From positions 1-6,941 of the forward strand of contig CAYSPT010000132.1 of NCBI GenBank assembly GCA_964432985.1: 6,941 bases of DNA, written 5' to 3'. Under the pieces are notes generated by a model that ran no database searches, was not told the origin of the DNA, and saw only the letters and a list, made by a program, of their open reading frames with translations. Below, piece after piece: positions 1 through 4,953 of this stretch. The position numbers were made by a program, and so were the translations under genes. This DNA comes from CAYSPT01 sp964432985. GTDB lineage: Bacteria; Muiribacteriota; CAYSPT01. Every line of letters starts with the position of its first letter. The first letter of the stretch is position 1.

Positions 1-355
1 GGACGAAGTCATTGGTGGTGGGCCTGCGCATCTCGTTGGTTTCGTAATCAAGTATGTTGATGGCTGCCGACCCGGGGGTGAAATAGACATTGTCACTCGA
101 AAAGTCGTGTGTTTCCTCTCCCAGCACATCGAAGAGTTTGAACGGTCCCGAGGCGGCAGCCAGAGCGCCGTCAATGATGTCTCCCGTGATAAAGGCGCGG
201 GAGCTCTCCCGGTCGATTCTGGCTCCGTGATCTCCAAGCATGTTGAGAACGCCATCGTTGTGAATTTCCACGCCGCAGGTAGCCAGAATGTCCCGTGCGG
301 CACCGATGATGTCTTCGATAAGTTTGTCGCCGAGCAAAGTCAGTTTGGGTCTCAT
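1..355 (-). CDS. MttB-like trimethylamine methyltransferase family protein, N-terminal part only
   Basis: The frame opens at an ATG at 355-353 and stays open to the window edge, giving 118 residues of a family usually near 480. The start has a GAGGG ribosome binding site about 9 nt upstream. The N-terminus has the usual MttB-superfamily layout: a helical segment (LIEDIIGAARDILATCGVEI, about residues 12-31), then LNMLGDHGARID, then a strand-rich part with YFTPGSAAINILDYET (about 92-107) and NEMRRPTTNDF. Family members transfer methyl groups from methylated amines such as trimethylamine or glycine betaine to a corrinoid protein in the cytoplasm. The substrate cannot be told from this part. The position where true MttB has pyrrolysine (an in-frame amber codon) lies outside the window. 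The gene follows the ATPase gene by 73 nt on the same strand. I see no clear promoter in that gap, so readthrough from upstream is possible. The family call rests on recognition of the N-terminal pattern, not on a search. Confidence 0.85.
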   Translation of the reverse strand, partial: MRPKLTLLGDKLIEDIIGAARDILATCGVEIHNDGVLNMLGDHGARIDRESSRAFITGDIIDGALAAASGPFKLFDVLGEETHDFSSDNVYFTPGSAAINILDYETNEMRRPTTNDFV

Positions 356-428
356 CCGCTGTCACCCTCTCTCTTATGTCTCTCTTTTTCCTGGTGTAAC
401 TATAGCTGATATTTCAATTATTCACGTG

Positions 429-2576
429 TTAACTGACAACCCGGAACACTTCCTCCAATCCCGTAAGTCCCCGGGCTGCTTTCATAAAGGCGTTGTGCTC
501 CAGACTCGTCATACCGCCCTGCTGCAAAGCGTGCTCCCTGATGGTTTGGACGCTTGCCCTCTCCGCTATTAGCCGCCGCATGGCGGTGTCCACAGTCATG
601 ACCTCCAGCACGGCCATCCTGCCCCGGTAGCCGGTGCCGCCGCAGCGCTCGCAGCCGGTGGGCTGGAAAAAAGAGGCATCGACGGGAACCGGGACATCGA
701 ACCGCTTCAGAGTGGATTCCGGTATCTCGGCGGAGCGTTTGCACATGGGACACAGTTTTCTCAGCAAACGCTGCGAGGCGACCATCTCAAGGGCCGACGC
801 CACCATGAACGGTTCGGTTCCCATGTCGGTCATCCGCATTACTGTGCTGGGAGCATCGTTGGTATGCAGGGTGGAGAGAACCAGGTGACCGGTCAGGGCA
901 GCCTTGACGGCGATGTCCAGGGTCTCGCGGTCCCGCACCTCGCCCACCATGATGATGTTTGGGTCCTGGCGGAGGATGGCCCTGAGTGCCCGTGGAAACG
1001 TCAGCCCCGCTTCGGGATGTATCTGTACCTGGTTGATCCGTTCTAACTGGTACTCTATGGGGTCCTCTACGGTAACGATATTGACATCCGGCTGGTTGAG
1101 TTGGGTCAGGGCCGCGTACATGGTGGTGGTCTTTCCCGAGCCGGTGGGACCGGTGACCAGCAGTAAACCGTGGGGTTTTTTGAGGCTCTCATCAACGGCG
1201 CGCAGGCAGTTTTTTTCGAATCCCAAGTCCTCTACGTTCAGGGCAATAGCGTCCTGGTCCAGGATGCGGATGACCACCTTTTCGCCGTGGTGGACCGGCA
1301 GGGTAGACACTCTCAGGTCGATCTTCCTCCGGTCGAAAAAGATCCGGGCCCGGCCGTCCAGGGGAATACGACGTTGGGTGATATCCAGGCTGGACATGAT
1401 CTTGAAGCGCAGGGTGAGCGGGACCTGGAGTTTTTTGGGGATGGACAGAAGTTCGTGCAATACACCATCGATGCGGTACCGTACCACGATGCCGGTCTCC
1501 CGCGGTTCCACGTGGATGTCGCTGGCTTCTTTCTGCAGGGCCTTGGCCAGGATGGTATTGGCCAGGCGCACCACCGATGCCTCCCGGGCGGATGCGGCCA
1601 GGCTGTGAAGCGACTCCTCATCGTCTACTCCCGCCACTTCAACCTGGCCGGACATCGCGGACGAGTCGATGACGATATCGTCCGGAGTATCTTCGTCGAG
1701 CATGGCGTCCACGTTGTAGTCGAAGAGGAGAACAATATTTTCGGGTTCGGTGATTCTGAGTCGGTAGCGCCGTGACTGGTTGGTGAAAACAGACCGGTAG
1801 AGCATGTCCTGCAGCTGAAGGTTGAACGGATTGCTCAGGATAAGGGCCACGTCGTCGTCCGTGTCGTGCACCGGCACCACCAGACTCATCCGGCAGAAAC
1901 TGGCCGGCAGAAGCCCCAGTATTATGTCATCCGGACTTATCTGGGAGACATAGGGAACATTGAGAAAATCGGCAGTGAAACGGGCTATTTCCGATTTTTT
2001 CAAACCGAGATCGGTCATCTCGGTGTATAGTTCGGTGGGTGACAGCGCGATAAGCTTCTGAAGCTGCTCATGCTCTATCGACAGGCGGGAAGCCAGGTGG
2101 TACTTGAAGTCGCTGAAATCGAAAGGTAAAACCTTACCTCCCCGGTCGGTCAATCCCACAGAGCTGAGGCAAAACCACTGGTTCTTGGTGTTGATGTGCT
2201 TCGTGACCGTGTCCAGGAGGGCTTTCTTCTTCACCGGTTTGGCCAGGTAATCCACGGCACCCACAGAAAAGGCCCGGATCCGGTCAGGCTCCTCATCCAG
2301 AGTGCTGAGGAATACTACCGGAATGTAGGCTGTGTCCAGGCTGTCCTGGAAACGGGAGCAAACTTCGTAGCCGTCCATCTTCGGCATGATGATGTCCAGC
2401 AGGATCAGGTCAGGATTGGATATCTTAACCATACGGAGAGCTTCTTCTCCGCTGTCGACGCACGCCACCTTGTATCCGGCTTTCCCCAGGTGATTTCTCA
2501 GGAGAAGCTGCATGTTCTCGTCGTCTTCTACTACCAGTATGGACGGCTGCTGCCGTTGGGGTTTTTCGTTACTCAT
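429..2576 (-). CDS. Receiver domain fused to GspE/PilB-type secretion or pilus ATPase
   Basis: A 715-aa protein; stand-alone GspE/PilB proteins are usually 500-570 aa. Residues about 11-128 form a response-regulator receiver domain: acidic cluster E17-D18-D19, phosphoacceptor D61 in LLLDIIMP, S91 and K113 (AKP). Residues about 140-310 resemble the GspE/MshE N-terminal domain. Residues about 330-715 form the hexameric ATPase: Walker A GPTGSGKT at 476-483, VEDPIEY at 503-509, GEVRD at 545-549, then the LSTLHTND region. A zinc-binding tetracysteine is present (C609, C612, C642, C645). All catalytic hallmarks are intact. The ATPase should power a type IV pilus or type II secretion machine at the inner membrane, and phosphorylation of D61 could gate it; that gating is inference. 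No secretin, platform or pilin gene is in the window, so it may be an orphan motor. The ATG at 2576 is preferred; an in-frame GTG directly before it (2579) is an alternative. The first nine codons lie inside the 56-bp repeat. Confidence 0.95.
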   Translation of the reverse strand: MSNEKPQRQQPSILVVEDDENMQLLLRNHLGKAGYKVACVDSGEEALRMVKISNPDLILLDIIMPKMDGYEVCSRFQDSLDTAYIPVVFLSTLDEEPDRIRAFSVGAVDYLAKPVKKKALLDTVTKHINTKNQWFCLSSVGLTDRGGKVLPFDFSDFKYHLASRLSIEHEQLQKLIALSPTELYTEMTDLGLKKSEIARFTADFLNVPYVSQISPDDIILGLLPASFCRMSLVVPVHDTDDDVALILSNPFNLQLQDMLYRSVFTNQSRRYRLRITEPENIVLLFDYNVDAMLDEDTPDDIVIDSSAMSGQVEVAGVDDEESLHSLAASAREASVVRLANTILAKALQKEASDIHVEPRETGIVVRYRIDGVLHELLSIPKKLQVPLTLRFKIMSSLDITQRRIPLDGRARIFFDRRKIDLRVSTLPVHHGEKVVIRILDQDAIALNVEDLGFEKNCLRAVDESLKKPHGLLLVTGPTGSGKTTTMYAALTQLNQPDVNIVTVEDPIEYQLERINQVQIHPEAGLTFPRALRAILRQDPNIIMVGEVRDRETLDIAVKAALTGHLVLSTLHTNDAPSTVMRMTDMGTEPFMVASALEMVASQRLLRKLCPMCKRSAEIPESTLKRFDVPVPVDASFFQPTGCERCGGTGYRGRMAVLEVMTVDTAMRRLIAERASVQTIREHALQQGGMTSLEHNAFMKAARGLTGLEEVFRVVS

Positions 2577-2604
2577 CACCAGGCAGTTTCCATTCTGTAA
2601 TCAA

Positions 2605-2704
2605 NNNNNNNNNNNNNNNNNNNNNNNNNNNNNNNNNNNNNNNNNNNNNNNNNNNNNNNNNNNNNNNNNNNNNNNNNNNNNNNNNNNNNNNNNNNNNNNN
2701 NNNN
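2605..2704. other. Assembly gap of 100 N
   Basis: Exactly 100 N, the conventional placeholder for a gap of unknown size. It lies between units of the 56-bp repeat, and both flanks stop in phase with the repeat, which points to an assembly break caused by the repeat. The real content could be zero or more repeat units, or a longer insert such as a second copy of the small gene. Confidence 0.98.
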
Positions 2705-2731
2705 GTTGCCGTTGGGGCTGTTCGTTATTCG

Positions 2732-2791
2732 TCACCAGGCAGCTTCCATTCTGTAATCAAGTTGCCGTTGGGGCTGTTCGTTATTCGTCAC
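2732..2791 (-). other. Possible 19-codon mini-ORF inside the repeat
   Basis: Read on the minus strand, a GTG at 2791-2789 opens a frame beginning VTNNEQPQRQ and ending EAAW before TGA at 2734-2732. The frame starts inside the end of the 73-aa gene, and its stop overlaps the next unit's GTG (GTGA). A weak GGAAG ribosome binding site lies 7 nt before the GTG. The first codons match the start of the ATPase protein (MSNEKPQRQ). It is either a translated coupling peptide or a by-product of the duplication; nothing here proves translation. Confidence 0.2.
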
Positions 2792-3002
2792 CAGGCAGCT
2801 TCCATTCTGTAATCAGATTGCCGCTATGGCTGAAAGATTGCAGCTCCCACACCTGACCGGTAACAGTGTCGATTCTGAACAGGGACTGGCGTTCCATTCC
2901 CTCGTTGTCATCAAGATTGAAGTGGTCATAACTGCCCTGGTACAGCTGGAAACGCCCTGCTTCGCCGGCCTGTCCGGCAGTGTCTTTCTTTTTTCCCGGC
3001 AC
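2781..3002 (-). CDS. Small 73-aa protein with a RIDTxTGxVW-type domain
   Basis: The chosen start is GTG at 3002-3000, because GGGAGAGG (3016-3009) lies 6 nt upstream and is the best ribosome binding site in the region. The same frame extends back to a GTG at 3122, which would give 113 aa but has no ribosome binding site. Residues 2-15 are basic and then Gly/Ala-rich, with no signal peptide or membrane segment. Residues about 16-73 form a compact, strand-rich unit with GRFQLYQGSYDHF, LFRIDTVTGQVWEL and ITEWKLP. This pattern recalls small hypothetical bacterial proteins in which a GRYQL strand is followed by FxIDTxTGxVW and a Trp near the end. I know no function for it. The stop lies in the 56-bp repeat. 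Before duplication the gene probably overlapped the ATPase start directly, which suggests an operon and a role linked to the ATPase. A cytoplasmic location is inferred. Confidence 0.7.
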   Translation of the reverse strand: MPGKKKDTAGQAGEAGRFQLYQGSYDHFNLDDNEGMERQSLFRIDTVTGQVWELQSFSHSGNLITEWKLPGDE

Positions 3003-3008
3003 TGTAAT

Positions 3009-3149
3009 CCTCTCCCGTCTGGTAACCTGTACATTTCGCAAGTTTGCCTGCTGCTGACACGACGGCAACTTATGAAATATGCGGGCTGAACCATCGATTC
3101 CGGGGAAAATGACAACCGTCACGAAGTGATCATAACGCGGGTAGACGGT
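3009..3149 (-). promoter_or_regulatory. Possible structured leader before the 73-aa gene
   Basis: Transcripts from the promoter at 3170-3198 would carry about 160 nt before the GTG at 3002. Four short complementary elements occur in order on the minus strand: ACCGTC (3149-3144), GACGGT (3120-3115), GCCGTC (3066-3061) and GACGG (3019-3015), the last overlapping the ribosome binding site. Pairing 1:2 plus 3:4 would hide the ribosome binding site, and pairing 2:3 would free it. The arms are only 5-6 bp, so chance is quite possible. No known riboswitch class was recognised. Confidence 0.2.
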
Positions 3150-3169
3150 GTCTTCTCCACGGGATAATT

Positions 3170-3198
3170 AGTATAGCCGCCAGCCTGCGGGCAGTCAA
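3170..3198 (-). promoter_or_regulatory. Sigma-70-type promoter for the small gene and ATPase operon
   Basis: On the minus strand, TTGACT (3198-3193) and TATACT (3175-3170) are separated by exactly 17 bp. Both hexamers are one base off consensus. The predicted transcription start is near 3163. The site lies in the 265-bp space between the activator stop and the GTG of the 73-aa gene, with no competing gene there. No convincing terminator for the activator gene was seen in the same space: a CGCT/AGCG stem near 3246-3259 lacks a T-tract. Confidence 0.7.
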
Positions 3199-3267
3199 TA
3201 CGGGACAAAAGATCAGAGCGATGCTTGATGTCGCGGTGTTGCCGCTATGCAAAGCGTTTTTCCGTCG

Positions 3268-4740
3268 TCACTCTGAAGCGGAGTCCACGTGTTTCTTGAC
3301 CGTCCGCCGGTCCAGACCGGTAATTTCGGCCACCTTCTGGTAGGTGCCGTATCGCTCGTAAAGATGTCTGCAGTAGCCGGCCAGCAGTGACCTGGCATCA
3401 CAGGTCCCGGTCTTGATAGTGCTCATGAGCCTATCGAGCGGGTCAAGGGCCTGGGTCTGGTCGCCGTGGTACTCCCGCTTGATAATGATCCGCCTGACGC
3501 ACTGGGCCAGTTCGCGCACGTTCCCCGGCCAGTGGTAGTCTCTGCCCAGGTGCGAATCGATCACCTCCTGCACCGTGGCGCTCAGTTCTTTTGAATGGTG
3601 CCCGGTAATATACCTGACCGTGTGAACTATGAGCTCCTCGAGCTCGTCTTTGTGCTCCTGGATCCGCTGCTGAAGCGGCGGTACCACGATACAGTCCGAG
3701 CAGAGCCGGTAGAAGAAATCATCGCGGAACTTCCCTTCGCGGCGGAGCCGGTTGATAGATTTATTGGTGGCGGCGATGATTCGTCCATGGAAATGAAGCT
3801 GCTCGTGGCTGCCAACCGGGCTGAACGTTCTCTCTTCGAGAACCTTCAATAACTTGATCTGCACGGGCTGGGTCAGGTCACCAATCTCATCGAGGAATAT
3901 AGAGCCGTGGGGACCGCACAGGGAGAACAGTCCCTCGTGTGATGAAACAGCTCCGGTGAAAGCACCCTTGGCGTGTCCAAACAGCTCCGATTCGATCAGT
4001 GACTCCGGGTATTGGGAAAGATTGATGGGGATAAACGTGGCGGTGAAGCTCTTGATAAACGTTCCTTTGCTTTCATCGAAAGGTATGAATCCGCACCGGC
4101 CTATGGCCGCCGCCGCCGCTCCCTTGCCGCAGCCGGTAGGTCCCAGCAGAAGCGTCGAGAAATCCTCCATCTTATTCCATAAATACTGCTCGTAGTGAAG
4201 AATATCGCAGGTGAATATGTTGTTCCACAGGTTCATTCGCAGGTGCTGCATTGAAGGGCTCCGGCCGATAAGGCTCTGGTTGATGAAATAAAACGCTCGG
4301 CGGATCTGGTAGAAAAACGAAAAGTACCTGTTTGCCTCCTCCGCGGTGAATCCCCTGGTTTTAAGAGCGTCGAGAGCTTTGTCGGCAAATTTGACCGGTA
4401 GCGATTTTGAGCCTGCCTGTACCTGGTCGAGAATGAGTTGATCGAACTGGTGCATGAAATGATGGTACACCTCGAAGAGGAAAACGAACTTGATGGAATC
4501 ACGGTCGGACTGCTTGAAATGCCTGATCTCAGACAAACCCCCCGACTCGAGTTTCTCCAGTTGAGCTGTCACCTTGCGCACCACTTCGGGAAGCACGATA
4601 TGCCGTGGCGCCGTCATTTTCCTTCCGGTAATTTTCCGGTCGAGTTCGGCCCGCTCCGGCCCAAAAGGATTGGCGAACACCGCCCGGGATACGAGAGTAA
4701 AAAATGCCCTGTCAGTCGTCGATAGTAATTTGGTTTCCAT
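3268..4740 (-). CDS. Sigma-54-dependent transcriptional activator (enhancer-binding protein)
   Basis: A 490-aa protein. Residues about 1-190 are a mainly helical domain that is not a receiver, GAF, PAS or other sensor I can name; it begins with DRAFFTLVSRAVFANPFG (about 10-27). The AAA+ domain follows: Walker A GPTGCGKG at 200-207, ESELFGHAKGAFTGA with the sigma-54 contact loop GAFTGA at 259-264, Walker B FLDEIGDL with D284-E285, FRDDFFYRL at 338-346 and WPGNVREL from W404. A Fis-type helix-turn-helix sits at the very end (about 465-485, YQKVAEITGLDRRTVKKHV). Such proteins bind upstream DNA as oligomers and use ATP to open sigma-54 promoters. The intact GAFTGA argues for real sigma-54 activation. 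Walker A is unusual: Gly follows the Lys where Glu, Ser or Thr is common. The likely target is the divergent VIT/vWA gene, which has a -24/-12 promoter. The ATG at 4740 has no ribosome binding site and sits at the predicted transcription start. Confidence 0.93.
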   Translation of the reverse strand: METKLLSTTDRAFFTLVSRAVFANPFGPERAELDRKITGRKMTAPRHIVLPEVVRKVTAQLEKLESGGLSEIRHFKQSDRDSIKFVFLFEVYHHFMHQFDQLILDQVQAGSKSLPVKFADKALDALKTRGFTAEEANRYFSFFYQIRRAFYFINQSLIGRSPSMQHLRMNLWNNIFTCDILHYEQYLWNKMEDFSTLLLGPTGCGKGAAAAAIGRCGFIPFDESKGTFIKSFTATFIPINLSQYPESLIESELFGHAKGAFTGAVSSHEGLFSLCGPHGSIFLDEIGDLTQPVQIKLLKVLEERTFSPVGSHEQLHFHGRIIAATNKSINRLRREGKFRDDFFYRLCSDCIVVPPLQQRIQEHKDELEELIVHTVRYITGHHSKELSATVQEVIDSHLGRDYHWPGNVRELAQCVRRIIIKREYHGDQTQALDPLDRLMSTIKTGTCDARSLLAGYCRHLYERYGTYQKVAEITGLDRRTVKKHVDSASE

Positions 4741-4766
4741 ACATTAATTGTACATTGACCGTACAT
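4739..4766 (-). promoter_or_regulatory. Putative autoregulatory operator: ATGTAC/T repeats at 11-bp spacing
   Basis: On the minus strand ATGTAC (4766-4761), ATGTAC (4755-4750) and ATGTAT (4744-4739) recur exactly every 11 bp, on one face of the helix. The first two also form a TGTAC/GTACA dyad at 4749-4765. The cluster covers the spacer and -10 of the activator promoter and reaches its start codon, where a bound protein should block transcription. It lies about 115 bp upstream of the sigma-54 promoter, so it could also act as an enhancer. The binding protein is not known; the adjacent activator is the natural candidate. Confidence 0.4.
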
Positions 4767-4776
4767 GAAATGTCAA
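4747..4776 (-). promoter_or_regulatory. Sigma-70-type promoter of the activator gene, predicted leaderless
   Basis: On the minus strand TTGACA (4776-4771) is a perfect -35, and TACAAT (4752-4747) differs by one base from the -10 consensus; the spacer is 18 bp. The seventh base after the -10 is the A of the activator ATG (4740). Transcription should therefore begin at or within a base or two of the start codon, leaving no room for a ribosome binding site, and none is seen. Confidence 0.65.
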
Positions 4777-4801
4777 CACTGTGTACGCCCCAGCATTCCT
4801 C

Positions 4802-4821
4802 TTGAGCAGGTTAATGCTCAA
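4802..4821. promoter_or_regulatory. Perfect 7-bp dyad, candidate upstream activator site
   Basis: TTGAGCA (4802-4808) and TGCTCAA (4815-4821) form a perfect inverted repeat with a 6-bp spacer. The centre lies about 78 bp upstream of the predicted start point (4889) of the sigma-54 promoter, a usual place for an enhancer-binding protein. No T-tract follows on either strand, so a terminator is unlikely. Confidence 0.45.
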
Positions 4822-4862
4822 AATAGCCTAAAAAAGGGAGTTTTGGCGGTATTGCTTTATTT

Positions 4863-4878
4863 TGGCATGGATTATGCG
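4863..4878 (+). promoter_or_regulatory. Sigma-54 (-24/-12) promoter of the VIT/vWA gene
   Basis: TGGCATG at 4863-4869 and ATGCG at 4874-4878 match the -24 (TGGCACG) and -12 (TTGCA/T) boxes, with the required 10 bp between the invariant GG (4864-4865) and GC (4876-4877). Predicted transcription start is near 4889. That leaves a leader of about 35 nt to the ribosome binding site and ATG at 4924. The divergent gene encodes a sigma-54 activator with an intact GAFTGA loop, which strongly supports the call. Confidence 0.65.
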
Positions 4879-4905
4879 TTTCCAGTTGTGCAGTGGTTGA
4901 AAAAC

Positions 4906-4915
4906 AGGAAAGGGG
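4906..4915 (+). promoter_or_regulatory. Ribosome binding site deciding the VIT/vWA start
   Basis: AGGAAAGGGG is purine-rich and ends 8 nt before the ATG at 4924. It favours this ATG over the in-frame ATG at 4867, which has no such site and overlaps the -24 box. A second candidate, GGAG at 4979-4982, lies 7 nt before an in-frame ATG at 4990, so a shorter start is still possible. Confidence 0.55.
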
Positions 4916-4917
4916 TG

Positions 4918-4953
4918 AAGAAGATGAAGAAGGCAAAGAAGATGAAGAAACAA
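4918..4953 (+). repeat. 18-bp direct duplication at the VIT/vWA start codon
   Basis: 4918-4935 and 4936-4953 share a 14-base core (AAGAAGATGAAGAA) in the same frame, so the start codon and its Lys-rich context occur twice (ATG 4924 and ATG 4942). The duplication lengthens the basic N-terminal region by six residues. Confidence 0.7.

Larger units (their letters stand above)
2549..2816 (-). repeat. 56-bp tandem repeat over a gene junction, at least three units
   Basis: Units are 2549-2604, 2705-2760 and 2761-2816. The last two differ at one base. The first differs from them at six positions. A degenerate start of a further unit (12 of 16 matches) follows at 2817-2832 in the same phase. On the minus strand each unit holds the codons LITEWKLPGDE and the stop of the small upstream gene, followed by the GTG or ATG start and first codons of the next frame. 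Since 56 is not a multiple of 3, each unit shifts the reading frame. The 100-N gap begins and ends exactly at unit boundaries, so the true copy number is unknown. The imperfect 16-bp match at 2761-2776 and 2817-2832 suggests slippage as the origin. Confidence 0.95.

Noticed and set aside
904..1608. Plus-strand 234-aa open frame, and a 201-aa one at 1170-1775
   Set aside because: Both lie antisense to the catalytic ATPase core, whose motifs are unmistakable. Their predicted proteins show no recognisable domain and are by-products of the sense codon pattern.
2549..2816. CRISPR array
   Set aside because: The units are directly abutting 56-bp repeats without variable spacers, and they overlap coding sequence.
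2512..2856. Plus-strand open frame running through the N gap
   Set aside because: It is continuous only because N codons are unreadable as stops, and it is antisense to both flanking genes and the repeat.
3120..3122. Upstream GTG that would make the small protein 113 aa
   Set aside because: It has no ribosome binding site. The GTG at 3002 has GGGAGAGG at ideal spacing and starts just before the recognisable domain. Not fully excluded.
4802..4821. Dyad as an intrinsic terminator
   Set aside because: Neither strand has a T-tract after the stem, and no gene ends here; both flanking genes start on either side.
4853..4864. A second GG/GC pair (TGGCGGTATTGC) as a sigma-54 promoter
   Set aside because: The GG and GC are 7 bp apart instead of 10, so it does not fit the -24/-12 spacing.
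4867..4869. In-frame upstream ATG for the VIT/vWA gene
   Set aside because: It overlaps the -24 box, lies before the predicted transcription start at 4889 and lacks a ribosome binding site.
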